From NCBI GenBank assembly GCA_032433765.1, contig JAVIAB010000124.1, forward strand, positions 77,822,965 to 77,886,964: DNA of 64,000 nucleotides, in the 5' to 3' direction. Within the stretch, counting starts at the first letter, position 1. Each line of letters begins with the position of its first letter. A model generated the notes under the pieces. It was not told the DNA's origin. It made no database searches and saw only the letters and a list, made by a program, of their open reading frames with translations. Below are positions 13,331 through 25,455 of this stretch, in pieces. The position numbers were made by a program, and so were the translations under genes. The DNA is from Megaustenia siamemsis (Eukaryota; Mollusca; Gastropoda; Stylommatophora; Ariophantidae).

Positions 13331-13810
13331 AGTGGGGAAGTGAAATTATTAAATGTCATCACACTATGTGACAGTTTGTGGAGATTGGGGGAGACAGTGT
13401 ATATTCCTCCCTATCACTACTTCTCCAATTCAGTGAGCCAAGCAAGTGTGAGCTCTTTTTTCCCCATGAGTCAACCAGAGAGCACCAAACTACATTCATA
13501 TTCATGTTCACTTTGTCAAACCAGTGCATTACCACACAGGGAGGGGTACAGAAAAATGCATAAAAATACTAAGCTGCTATAAAGCAGATGATAAGAATGA
13601 AATAAAAATAAAAAAGGTGGGGGGAGCGGGGGGTGTGGTATGGTTACAGCTTTATGTAGATGATGAACAAAAGCAGAAACGACAACGTGGTTTGGCAGGC
13701 CTTAGTTGGAATAATAAACACAACACTAAAATATATATAGATACACACAGAAATCTAACAACAGAGCAGCAATATGGTTGACTGTCAACAAAGAAAATAA
13801 CTAAGTTATT

Positions 13811-14212
13811 TCCCTGTGGTCCTGGTACAGCTTAGTCTGGAGCAGTTGATACCAACTAGGCTAAAATCACAAAGGCTAATGGGGCAGACACAGGTATAAA
13901 ATGTGGGGAAGGTTCTAAAAATATGTGGAGGTGGATACTAGTTCCAAGACTCATTTTTATAACAAGTTTGATCCAGAGGTAAGGCCTCCCAATACATGTC
14001 ATGCTGAAGTTGGATGTGCTGGGCCAAAAGTGCAAATTATACGAATACTGACAACTCATATATGTGTTTCTAGCATTAGTAAAGTTTGGGAACTAGTACC
14101 CAACTCCACATATTTTTAGAATCCTTCTACTATTTCATACCCGAGTCCACTCCGTTAGTCTTTGTGATTTTAGCCTAGTCGGTGGTTAACCAAGCTTTGG
14201 ACCAGTACCACA
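13811..14212. repeat. Nested palindromic element, ~400 bp
   Basis: The left arm (CTGTGGTCCTGGTACAGCTT, then GGCTAAAATCACAAAG) pairs with the right arm read on the other strand (CTGTGGTACTGGTCCAAAGC, then GGCTAAAATCACAAAG) for more than 100 bp. The centre matches dispersed family X. Confidence 0.75.
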
Positions 14213-14329
14213 GGAGTGACTTACTTATTTTCCTTTTAGATAGTCTAGAATATTTCTGCTATGTAGTTAGATTTCTGTGTGTGTCTACACATGTTTTGTG
14301 TTTGTTTATTGTTTGGAAGCAAAAAGGGC

Positions 14330-14745
14330 AATTTACGAATCAATTTTTCTACCAACTCTGTGTTACCAGTGCCAGAATTGGACGCTGGACTCTAGAACAA
14401 TAAGAAAGATAACGACCACCAAAATTAAATGTGTCAGGAGAATGACAGGTAACAGCTTAAGGGACAGTGTAAGAGTCTCGAAACCAACCATTGAATACAT
14501 AAAGATACAACAGATAAAATGGTTCAGTCACATAACAAGACAAAAAGAACTAACAATGACTCAAAGAGTCATAAACAAACGCTACAAAATCGCCAGAATA
14601 GGAGGAAAACCGAGAAAGAGAAGGATAAAAGGAATACTAGTGTCACTAAGAGGAATAACACCAGAACAGGCCAACAGAAGAGCACAGAATTGCAGATTGC
14701 ATCTCCCCTCGATGCCAGTGGCATAGGAGGAAGAATAGAAGAAGT
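14330..14745 (+). mobile_element. LINE B 3' fragment
   Basis: It encodes a broken C-terminal part of LINE B, with YQCQNWTLDSRTIRKITTTK, CVRRMTGNSLRD and QIKWFSHITRQKE, closely matching 24,630-25,448. An internal deletion removes the segment between the SLRD and IEYI motifs. Confidence 0.8.
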
Positions 14746-14974
14746 TTATTGTTCCAGCTGAAGGCCTACTGAGCCGCAACATCGTTATGCTTTTGTTTTG
14801 TTCCTCATCTATGTAAAGCTGTAACCATACCCCTTTTTCATTTTCAAAAATGTTCATTCATGCATTACCACTGGATTATTGGCACTCTCTGAAAGAGAGG
14901 GAGATGGGAATAGAATGAAATGAATGAGCATCAATTTACATGACTTGACATGAACTTTATGAGAGTGCTTAATC

Positions 14975-15672
14975 TAACTATTGTCCTTTCAAGCCAAAGA
15001 CAGCACATAGGACAGAAATTCTACACTCCTTGTACCTGACAATCAATTGTTATCAAACATCAGACCTTGCACAGGACCCGCATTTATCAGGCCATAGGAC
15101 TCTGCCTTGGACGAGTTTGTTCAATTTCAGTGAGGGAGCTGATGTCTGCTGTTGTTGTCACTCGCCTTAGTGTTCTTTTTAGTGCATCTCTAGATAGGCC
15201 TCTTTTTCTTTTACCCTCTGGTTCCAATTGGAGGGGCTACTTTGAAATTCTCCTGTTGTCTCTTCTCATCATATGGCCAACCAATGACCACCACCTTCTC
15301 TTGATTATAGTTGATATTTTTGAATTCTTTGTCATTTCTCTTATTTCTGCACTAGTCTTAAATTCATTCTATGGTACACAAAGTATTTTACTGAGGTATT
15401 TGTTTTCAAATGCACCCAGTTCATTTCCTATTTCTTTTGTTGTTTTCCAGCCCTCACATCCATAAGTAAGGGTGGATACTACAATTGATTTTAAAATCCT
15501 CACCTTTGTTTTTGTGCTTAGCAATTTTGCGTTACATATTTTATTAAGATTTCTGTAAGTCATTCTGCCTTCACTATTCTGAATCCTAATTTCCTTCCTG
15601 TGCTCTAAGCCATACGTATAATGCGTTGCCCTTAGTAAGCATTTTTCACTGCCTATTGCTAATGTCAACACA
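14975..15672 (-). mobile_element. LINE A fragment
   Basis: The minus strand encodes KTKVRILKSIVVSTLTYGCE, GWKTTKEI and AFENKYLSKIL, homologous to the reverse-transcriptase C-terminus of LINE A at 22.8 kb. The left edge carries the LINE A 3' end (rc of CTATTGTCCTTTCAAGCC). Frames are broken. Confidence 0.82.
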
Positions 15673-17214
15673 TGTTTTTATATTAAATGAAATAATTAAA
15701 TATAAGATGTTTCAGCTTCTTGCATAAGACAAGACTAAACAAACTAATGTTTCAACCCTAAAAGTCAAAAAGGGACAAATACAAACAAACAGATAAAAAA
15801 TCTTTAAAAAAAAAAATTCTCCAAAAAAGCAGGAATTCAATATAGATGCCAGACAAATATGTCCACTTTGCAAATCCACACAAAAGGAGATGTCATATTG
15901 TAATCTATAGTATTATGAAATGTGGATCTAGAAATAGACATGGAGAAGAGGCCTGAAGTATCCCTAGATTAAAGAATAAAGAACTGCTCCAAGGTTTAAA
16001 AAACCAAAGCAAGCTGTGAGACATTTCTTAGCTCTTTCCATTTGGAAGCTTTTTATTGATGCAACGGAAGAGATTTCAGAGACAAAATTTTTCATGGTTT
16101 TAAGGATCAATCTACATATTTATTTTTATCTAACATATAACATATTATATATGAAATTTTAGATAATTCCACAATGTATTAGATTTCATCAATACCAAGA
16201 TGACACATGATATGTAAAAAGAATATGGTTTGATGACGGTTCACACTAATCATATTGAGAATGGCACACTATGTGGTGAAATATACTCGGCCAAAATCAG
16301 CATGGAGCACAGTGCGGCAACACGTACGGAATGAGCTATGGGTAAACCAGCTGGGTTCCCAAAATGTAAAAAAACAATATAAAAATTCACTGTTACTATT
16401 GCATGTTTTTGCTTTTCTAACAAGAAAATTAGCTACCTGGACTAATAATTTAATATATAGTTCATCATTCTGTGACGTTTCACTGCTGAAATATGTTAAT
16501 TTACGTTAAGTAAAAAGTTTTAATCAAGTCACCATCGAACGTGAGCGTTGCCGGTAAAAAGTAAAAAGTCAGAGTGACCTACATATTTAAATATGATCAT
16601 GAGAAAACTATGTGCCGACTAGAATAAAAAAGTAAAAGTTGTAACAACTATGTAGGTCACAATTCATTTACATTTTAAATGGTTGTCACTGCAGTGATGT
16701 TATTTTTTTTTTAAAGCACTGATTATTTTTTCCAATAACACGGTATAGGAATAGTAGAAGTGTAGGTCGGGTTAATTGTGCACACGCATGAAAATTACAT
16801 ATTAGCTACCCACTAAAAATGCCTTTATAAATTATTACTAACTTATTTTATATACTATAAAAGAGAATAATTCAGAGAATAACATAAAATTGTCAATTTA
16901 ATATAAATTGAAGTCTGCTTTAAGTTCTTGCAAAAGATGTATTTTAAAAAACACTTAGGAACTATATTTTACGGAGGTTTAACAATCTTTGATCATCTGT
17001 GCACTGTGTAGGAATAAGGGACATAACTTAAAAGTTTGGTAGCAGGACACTGTGATTATGGAGCATTGTTTTACTTTGTCTCTTGTCTTGGCAACACTCA
17101 TGATGGTTGATTACTCAGTTCAACTCAATATTATCTGTTTACTTTGTCTTTTCTCATCTCTTTAGTCCTCTAATTTTGCTGCTAAAATAACCATCATTAT
17201 GTTATTATGTTTCT

Positions 17215-18140
17215 TTATCATCATCATCATGTGCCATACCAGTTGGCGTAGCAATCATGTCATTCCACAATCTTCTATCTATCGTGAATTGTATAAATTC
17301 TGTTGTTGACAGTTTTCCATGAATGACACCAAGTTATCCAGTATTTTCTCTCTTTGTCATCCATGATCTCTCTTCCCCTGTATTTTGCCAGTTGTAACCA
17401 AGTATTCCAACTTTCCTTTTCTTATGATGTGCCCGAAAAATGTTGATTGCTTCTTTCTGATATTTCTTAGGAGCTCCCTTTTAATGTTGGCCTCTTTGAG
17501 AATTTCCTCGTTGGTCTTTTTAGTTCACCAGGGAACTTTCAACATTCTTCTGAGAAATCCCATCTCTGTGGCATCTAATCATCTTTTAATTTCTTTGTTT
17601 ACTGTCTATGATTCGCTCCCATAGGTCAGAAATGGTTCAGTATAGCACCGATGAACTCTCTTTCTCACTTCTATTGACATAGACTTGTTGCATAAGACGT
17701 TTTTCATTTTCTAAAATGCTATTTTGGCCTGAGCTTTTCTGCTTTTTTTTTCTGTGGTGCATCTTCCATCTGATGTTATTACTGTGCCCAAGTTTTTGTT
17801 GCATTGCACTTGTTTCAGATCTGTCCTGTTTATTTTTATGATGCATGATGGTGATGATTGTTTCTTTCATATGACCATTAATTCTGTTTTCTTACTATTC
17901 AGACTTAGACATTTCTTGTTGCTTTCTTTTACTATTACATTTATCATTTCTTGTAGTTCATTCTCTGTCTCTACTATTAAGACTGTGTTATTTGCACATC
18001 TTAAATTGTTTATGTTGTGACCATTGACTTCAATTCCATTAATATCTATGATTGATCTTGTCTGACTCCTTGTTTTATATATTGGAACTGTCCTGTTTGG
18101 TTGCTAATTCTTATGGCTGCTGTTTGTTCCCAGTATGTTT
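17215..18140 (-). mobile_element. LINE C fragment
   Basis: It begins at the left with the CAT trinucleotide tail and shows the LINE C 3' end, then a decayed reverse-transcriptase C-terminus on the minus strand. It abuts the 18,158 repeat on its right. Confidence 0.75.
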
Positions 18141-18157
18141 TTTATGATTTCTCTCTC

Positions 18158-19260
18158 TCTCTGCGATCAGGACTCAATAAGAGTAGGATTCCAGACTCCC
18201 ACATGAAGTCAGCTGTCAGGTTAAGTGTGTTGATCACCCCCACAGACAGAACATCACATTTAGAGTCTGCCAGATCCACTCTGACTGAACACCCGTTAAT
18301 ACGTTGCACTGTGTTTTGCGCCAGTGGCCCAGTGCATCCGATTTCAGCCAGCATTTTATTCAGGTTCGCTTTCCTTAGCCTTTGATTGTCCCCAATCTTC
18401 CTGCAAGGCAGCAGATTTGTCTTTTCTGTAGGGGGATTCTGCCCTTAGATGGTCTGCCCTCCCGGGTTTACGAGCACCATCTGCCCGAGTCACTAGAGGT
18501 GACTAACACAGACATGCACACATAAAGATATGAGATGTTAATAACACAGACATGTACACAGCGAATACGAGACATGACTAACACCGACACACATCAAGAT
18601 ATATGACACATGAATAACATAGAAATGCACATAAAGATATGACACATACCTAACATAGACATACACGCAAAGATATAAGATATGACTAACATAGGTGTGC
18701 ACACAGAAAGATATGAGATGTGACTTACACAGCCATGCACACACAAGGATATGAGATTTGTCAAACACAGACATGCACACACAAAGATATGAGATATGAC
18801 TAACATAAACATGCACACAAAGATGTGAGATATCCCTAACCCAGACATGCACACACAAAGATATGACACATGACTAACACAGATACACCCTAAGTTATGA
18901 GATATTACTAAACTCAGACGCACATAAAGATATGAGACATGATTAACACGGACACACCAAGATATGAGATAAGACTAACATGACACACACCTAGAGATGA
19001 TGGATAGAATGACGTCATGGGACGCATCAAGATAGCACCCTATTTACATTCCAGTAATTTAAAGAATGACTCATCTTTTTGTGTTTCTGTGCCAGCCATG
19101 GCTCATCTCTCACACCAAGACATGAGATATGGCCAACACGACACACACCAAGATATTAGCCATGGTAAGCACACACACACACACAAGGTAAGATATGAGC
19201 CATGGCCAGCACAGAAACACATCAACATATGAGCCACGGCTTCACGGAAAAACACCAAAA
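18158..19260. repeat. 350-bp repeat followed by ~37-bp minisatellite, copy 1
   Basis: Positions 18,158-18,500 match 52,764-53,095 closely (CTGCGATCAGGACTCAAT at one end, GAGCACCATCTGCC near the other). In both places the block runs straight into an array with ACACAGACATGCACAC and AAGATATGAGA. At this site the array covers 18,500-19,260 and becomes irregular towards the EGF pseudogene. Confidence 0.88.
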
Positions 19261-19288
19261 AATGAACCATGTCCAGCACAGAAACACA

Positions 19289-20763
19289 TTAAAGCATCCA
19301 TATGCTTGGGCTTGCTGTAGCACTCTTCTCAACGTGGGAATCATCGACATACGAGACGCAGGCCCCGATTAACTGTTCACAGGTTTCACTCAAACAGTTG
19401 TCCGGAGATCTGAGAGAGCAATCCGATCCGTAGAACGTTCCCCTGCATGCACAGTTCCCAGTTGACTGTTCACAGGTGTCGCTGAAACAGTTGTCCGGAC
19501 ATTTGAGAGTGCAGTCCGACCCGCAGAACGTTCCCTTGCACGCACAGTCTGCACCCTCCGGGTCACATATGATGTCACAGCTATCAGAACACGTCTGTTC
19601 GCACTACAGGCCAAAATTACCATCGGGACAAGTGTCACTACAAGTGCAGCCAGGACGTTTACATTGTAGGCACTTTCCGGATTCCTCCTCACATAAAGGA
19701 CAGACACTAAGACAAGACCCGGAGCAGTCGTGTCCACAGATCCCATATAAACAGTTGCCGTGACACGTACCCATGATGACGTTGCAGCCTCTGCAACAAC
19801 CACTACATACTGCACAAAACGACCAAGAATGCCCGTCCAGACAATAGGAGTCTGTAAATGTTTGCACCTCACTCACCGTCAGTGCACTATCGGCCTGCAA
19901 AATGGTCGATGAGAACTCAATCTCAATGTGTGCCACTGTCGCCTGTGTGGTGACTACAATAGTGTTCACAGAAATGTTTGGGTATGATATATCATTATAC
20001 TGGAACACTACACCGCCACTGTCAGAGAAAGCCTGTAGAGTGGCATTCTTTACCCGAATCATAGTGCTAGCTCGATGATAAATTCGAATGGTGTGAGTCT
20101 TCCGGGACGTGGAATAGCCCAGATACCAGCAAACAGAACCGGCTCCACTTCTCAATTGTGTGTGTGTGTGCAGTCACTGCCACAGAGACTGGTCCCCATT
20201 TTGCCATCAACTGCAGCCTCCGGTCCACATCCGTCTCCTGCATAGCAAGCATCAAATGTGTCGGTCTGGTTTGTGTTCTGTCTGAGAGCCACACTCCGAC
20301 CCCCGCCAATGCAGACGGAGCAGGCATCTGCAACCATCGCCCCTTCAATCCGTAACCTGCCGATCAGACCAGCCCCAGAACAAAAGACATGGATCTCGCG
20401 CGAACCAACTACAAACTTTGACCCATTGTCACACGAGGCAGAACCATTTAGTTTTACCGTGAAACTGTTCAGATCCATTAAGTCATTCACACAAATCCCA
20501 AACCAGGAGAACGACAAAGATTGACTGAGAGTTGCCTCAACCAATGTAGAATATGTGTCCGGATTACATGTGGTGTCGTTGTTATCAAACAGGAAAGTAG
20601 GTTCAGATTTTTGGGCGTATTTGTAAACGAGATCCAAGTACTGACACTGGGGTCCGAAATATTTGTGCTGACAACTGTCATTGTTTGGGCATGTCCCTGT
20701 AGTTTTGTCACAGACTGAGTCATTATAGCAATGATGTTGTAACATACAAATTCGTCCAACCGG
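19289..20763 (-). pseudogene. Galactose-binding-like/EGF receptor-type gene, probable pseudogene
   Basis: Reading on the minus strand, a splice acceptor (GTGCAG, ending 20,764) opens an exon with an EGF-like segment (CYNDSVCDKTTGTC, YFGPQCQY). A ~350-residue region follows with a fucolectin-like stretch (AAVDGKMGTSLC, then CWYLGY and IRIYHR). Cys-rich EGF repeats follow (CPDGNFGL, CACKGTFCGSDCTLKCPDNC, CEQSTGNCACRGTFYGSDC). The frame shifts at a CA microsatellite near 20,157-20,172 and a TAG interrupts an EGF repeat at 19,604-19,606; the final stop is at 19,289. Molluscan MEGF/scavenger-receptor-like proteins have this layout. An upstream signal-peptide exon was not found. Assembly error at the CA repeat could explain the shift but not the TAG. 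Confidence 0.75.
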
Positions 20764-20844
20764 CTGCACAAATTAAGTCATTAACTTCCAAGGTCTCGAA
20801 CGAAGCCAGCATGATTAAGGACTTGATCTACAGTTTTTATGATT

Positions 20845-21560
20845 TGATGGTATGGGTATGGTTATGGAATGCCTCGGTATCACTGTAAAGAATTAAAATC
20901 CATAATTGCTCAACCGCCCGTGGCAGTGGAATCATCCGAATTACTATCTCATCTCCCAAACAAAGAAAGGTAGCTGTACTCCTCATTAAAGCAGTCTCAG
21001 CACACGCCAAAAGACATAAGGTGAAACCGCACCGAAAGTGAACACAGCCATCTGTTCCCCGTCACACAATATCATCATTCATCGTAAGCAACCAAAATAT
21101 CAAAACACGATCAAAATGGATGAAACGTACAGCTCACGGTGTGCACAGAGCACTTAACTCAGTAACTCTGGCAGCAAGCCGGACTTTGAATATGAGGAAA
21201 CTGCAACAAGGAACATTTTTAAGACACAGCCTTTAATGGTTCCTGCCGCCTATCCACCATATTGACCGAAAGTTCACGTCCTGAAAATGTTAATCGTCAT
21301 ATTTTTTTTAATGTATAGCAAGTGCATGATGATGTTAGGACATTGTTTTTGTCTCCAAGTCTGAACATTTGAAACACAGTTATTCATCGGATTATCCACA
21401 TCGTACATCTAACAACAGTCCGAAAGCGCTCACATCTCCCCTGCAATATGAATTTGTGAAATGATATAACCAGTTCACAATGGGGCTGCAAAGTCATGAA
21501 CAAAGCTCCATCATTTTGCCCTTCAATATAAGCGTACGGCTGATTTAGGGATATATGGTC
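20845..21560 (+). repeat. Dispersed ~0.8-kb repeat Y, copy 1
   Basis: About 700 bp match 43,829-44,671 (for example ATCATCCGAATTACTATCTC and CAGTCTCAGCACACGCCAAA). No protein frame is conserved between the copies. It lies just upstream of the EGF pseudogene exon. The copy at 43.8 kb has a 13-bp target duplication, so this is a mobile sequence of unknown type. Confidence 0.85.
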
Positions 21561-21763
21561 AGCAGTCCAATGTATGTTTCTTTATACAATCAAAATATTT
21601 CAAATGACCTTACCTGAATTGTATCAAAAGTTCCTTCTTCATTTTTATCTGCTTGAAAACTATGTTATTTGCTTTCTTCTCAACCATCAAATTTTTCCAC
21701 TGTTCTATGAATTCCTATTTCCTGGGCTTCAGTTTTTTTTTATGTTCTCTTGTCTATTTGATA

Positions 21764-21968
21764 TCTATCTATCTATCGTCCTTTCGAGCCGAAGACGGCA
21801 CATAGGGCAGAACCACAATTTAAAAAAACAGAAACCTTGCGTGCCAAAATGGCACATATTGCAGAGATCGCTGCTTCCAAAACTTATGGCTCTGTTTCCA
21901 TAACAATACTTTTTACAATGACAGCTTGTCAAGCCATCGATCAACCTCCTTAGTCGCCTCTTACGACA
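21764..21968 (-). mobile_element. SINE with LINE A 3' tail, copy 2
   Basis: It is nearly identical to 11,902-12,098, with the GATA-type tail (CTATCTATCTATC on plus) at the left and TCGTAAGAGGCGACTAAGG as the minus-strand 5' end. No clear target duplication was seen. Confidence 0.85.
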
Positions 21969-22014
21969 TGCCTGGAAATGCCTATACAAAATTGGTTAAT
22001 GGACATAAACTTGA

Positions 22015-22815
22015 ACTTCTCAGCTTTTATGGCTTTTGTTTAAATATAAGAACATGTTACATGTTGCCAATGATGCTTTTGTTTAAATATAAGAACATGT
22101 TACATGTTGCTAATGATGCTTTTGTTTAATTATAAGAACATGTTACTAATGATGCTTTTGTTTAAATGTAAGAACATGTTACTAATGATGCTTTTGTTTA
22201 AATATAAGAACATGTTACATGTTACTAATGATGCTTTTGTTTAAATATAAGAACATGTTACATGTTGCCAATGATGCTTTTGTTTAAATATAAGAACATG
22301 TTACATGTTGCTAATGATGCTTTTGTTTAAATATAAGAACATGTTACTAATGATGCTTTTGTTTAAATGTAAGAACATGTTACTAATGATGCTTTTGTTT
22401 AAATGTAAGAACATGTAACATGTTACTAATGATGCTTTTGTTTAAATGTAAGAACATGTAACATGTTGCTAATGATGCTTTTGTTTAAATATAAGAACAT
22501 GTTACATGTTGCTAATGATGCTTTTGTTTAAATATAAGAACATGTAACATGTTGCTAATGATGCTTTTGTTTAAATATAAGAACATGTAACATGTTGCTA
22601 ATGATGCTTTTGTTTAAATGTAAGAACATGTAACATGTTGCTAATGATGCTTTTGTTTAAATATAAGAACATGTTACATGTTGCTAATGATGCTTTTGTT
22701 TAAATGTAAGAACATGTAACATGTTGCTAATGATGCTTTTGTTTAAATATAAGAACATGTAACATGTTGCTAATGATGCTTTTGTTTAAATGTAAAAACA
22801 TGTTGTTAATGATGT
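22015..22815. repeat. Minisatellite, ~43 bp unit
   Basis: About 20 copies of a unit with GATGCTTTTGTTTAAATATA, AGAACATGT and a variable TACATGTTGCTAAT part. Shorter 33-bp versions lack one TACATGTTGC block. Confidence 0.92.
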
Positions 22816-22840
22816 TTTTGCCATTTCTACACTTTTATTT

Positions 22841-23971
22841 TTTTTTTGTGTGGAAAATTCTGAAGCAATATGGCTTACCATAAAAAATCATAAATATTAT
22901 TAAAGACATGTATGATGGTTACACATGTGCAGTTCGAACAGAGGAAGGACTGAGCGAATGTTTCCCAATAGAAACTGGGGTTAAACAAGGATATATTTTA
23001 TCGCCCTTGTTATTTGGAGTTGTTATGGACTTCATAATGAAGAAATGCTGCACTGGTAATAAAGGCATCAAATGGATACAAGGAGACCATTTGGAGGACC
23101 TTGACTTTGCTGATGACGTAGTTCTCATCAGCAGTCAGATAAAAATGATGCAGGAAAACACAAATGAACTATCATCAATAGCCAGCAAAATTGGGCTTGA
23201 GATCAATCATGAAAAGACTAAAGTCATGAAAAGCTTAATTCCAACAGACGACAAAATATACATTGAAAACAAACCAGTGGAAGAGATCGATCACTTTATC
23301 TATCTTGGAAGTCACATTGATCGAGAAGGGGATACAAGCAAAGAAATTAGAATCAGAACAGCTAAAGCAGCAATGTCTTTCAGAAGCCTTGAAAAGTTGT
23401 GGAAATCAAAACTCATCAGCACAAACACAAAACTTAGACTATTCAAATCAAATGTACTATCAACCCTTACGTATGCGTGTGAAAGCTGGAAAACAACAAA
23501 AGATATAGAAACAAAGTTGAACGCATTCGAAAATAAATGTCTAAGGAAAATACTTGGTATAGCGTGGAATGAATTCAAAACAAATGAGGAAATTAGAGAA
23601 ATTGCCAATCAACAACTAATATCTTCAGTAATAAAGAAAAGACGATGGTCATATGTTGGACATGAGATGAGAAGAGATAATAACCGAATAGCAAAGCAAG
23701 CCCTCATGTGGGAAACAACAGGTAAGAGGAAAAGAGGAAGAACCAGAGAGACACTGAGAAGAACATTGATGAGAGAGGCAAGAGCAGCAGGAATCGGCTC
23801 CCTCAATGAGATAGAGCTGCTTGCACAGAACAGAGACAAATGGCGAGATTTGATAAAATATCTTTAAAAGAATTAAAAACTGCTAGAACAAAAAAATTAA
23901 GTTAAGAGAAGGAGTATCTTGGTCTACGCCCTATGGGCTGGCTACGGCTCGAAAGGTCAATAGATAGATAG
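22841..23971 (+). mobile_element. LINE A, 5'-truncated copy with target duplication
   Basis: The insertion is bounded by a 12-bp duplication ACACTTTTATTT (22,829-22,840 and 23,972-23,983). From 22,908 to 23,867 an open 319-residue frame encodes the C-terminal half of a reverse transcriptase: GVKQGYILSPLLF, the catalytic FADD motif, YLGS, and a C-terminal region with LTYACESWKTT and RRWSYVGHEMRR. It resembles RTE-like endonuclease/RT proteins. The 3' end is CGGCTCGAAAGGTCAATAGA plus GATA repeats. The 5' half (endonuclease) is missing, so this copy is dead. Confidence 0.88.
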
Positions 23972-24119
23972 ACACTTTTATTTATTATTGCACCATATTT
24001 TCTTCATATCTATATTACATGCAAGTTACATGAATCATTTCCTTTCATTACAATGATTTTGTCAACATTTATCTAAAATCCATATTAGGTTTTATTGTTG
24101 ATTCAGTAGTTATTTAATG

Positions 24120-25455
24120 CAGCATGGTACCAACAACAAGCCCCAGAAGACTGGCAACAGGCAATCATCATACCAATATGGAAAAAGAAAGGCAGCAAAA
24201 GAGACTGCAATCAATATAGAGGTATATCTCTTCTCAGCCATGTAGGAAAGCTATACGCCAAAATCTTGGAAAAAAGGCTGAGACCAATAATAGAACTACA
24301 GTTAAGCGATTCTCAAATGGGGTTCTGAAAAAACAGAGGATGCACCGACGCACTATTCACACTAAAACAGCTTGCAGAAAAAATGACAGAACACAATCAA
24401 AACTTATACATAGCCTTCACCGACCAGGAAAAAGCATTCAACAGAGTAAACAGAGAACAACTGTGGGAGATACTAACAACATATGGAGTAAGCCAACATC
24501 TAACCAACATTATTAAAAGTCTCTACGTCAACAGCAGCTGCAGGGTCAGAACAGCAGCAGGCCACACAGACCACTTCGAAGTCAGATCAGGTGTAAGACA
24601 TACTATCCCCACTACTGTTTATTACATACATGGACCATCTATGCAAGCTAGCCAACACATCAGAGACAGAGGAGCTCAACGAGCTTCTATTTGCAGACGA
24701 TCAGGCACTAATATATGAAACAATAGAAGACCTACAAGAACACTTAAACAAATTCAACATCTCAGGCACAAAATACAACATGAAAATCAACATCAACAAA
24801 ACAAAAGTCATGAACGTTGCCAAAAATAAACAGAACATCAACATAACTATAGAAGGCAGACAACTAAAACACGTAGAGGAATTCAAGTACCTAGGAAGTC
24901 TAATGACAAATGATAATTCTCAAACAGCAGAGATAGAATCAAGATGCAACAAAGCTTGTCAAATCATCGGACAGTTATCACCACTATTGTCCAACAAGGA
25001 AATAACTCTGGAGGCAAAACGAGCACTATACAATACAATCTTCATCCCAACGTTGTGCTACCAATGCCAGACCTGGACCCTAGATGCAAGAACAATAAGA
25101 AAAATAACCTCTACAGAGATAAAATGTGTTAGACGAATGACAGGAAACAGTCTGAGAGATAAGATCAGAAATGAAGAACTGAGAAAAAAGCTAGGAATAG
25201 CCCCCGCCATAGAATATATAAGGAAACAACAGATAAAATGGTTTGGCCACGTGACAAGGCAGAAAGAACAAAACACAACACAACGAGCTTTCAATAAATG
25301 TTGTGAGATCACCAGACCCAAGGGTCGACCACGAAAAAGATGGGTCGATGGAATATTAGAAGCACTAGGAAACATAACAGCAGCAGAGGCGAACAGAAGA
25401 GCAAAAGACCGCAAATTATATCTCCCCTCGACGCTGAAAGGCAAATGAGGAAGGA
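24120..25455 (+). mobile_element. LINE B reverse transcriptase, broken
   Basis: Frames encode successive RT blocks: WQQAIIIPIWKKKGSKRDCN, GISLLSHVGKLYAKILEKRL, AFTDQEKAFNRV, then (after a stop near 24,326 and a frameshift near 24,620-24,650) ELLFADDQALI with catalytic ADD, EFKYLGSLMTND, LCYQCQTWTL, QIKWFGHVTRQK and RPRKRWVDGI. The RT is nearly complete but the endonuclease is absent. It ends in an A/GAA-rich tail. Related fragments are at 14,330 and 36,793. Confidence 0.87.

Larger units (their letters stand above)
13637..14831. mobile_element. DNA element with ~75-bp terminal inverted repeats
   Basis: The left end GGTATGGTTACAGCTTTATG and the reverse complement of the right end GGTATGGTTACAGCTTTACA stay similar for about 75 bp, to a GGCCTT motif in both. 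Inside lie a second palindromic block (13,811-14,212) and a LINE B 3' fragment (14,330-14,745). The same terminal repeat bounds the 330-bp element at 45,921-46,249. No transposase is present, so it is non-autonomous. Confidence 0.75.

Noticed and set aside
18538..18923. Cys/His/Val-rich frames resembling a secreted repeat protein
   Set aside because: They are the 37-bp minisatellite read in different frames, and the same occurs at 53.1-53.5 kb.
19390..19872. 160-residue Cys-poor frame overlapping the EGF region
   Set aside because: It is an off-frame reading of the EGF repeats; Cys spacing and homology are in the other frame.
22908..23867. Host protein gene (319 residues)
   Set aside because: It is the C-terminal half of a LINE reverse transcriptase with FADD motif, bounded by a target duplication and a LINE tail.
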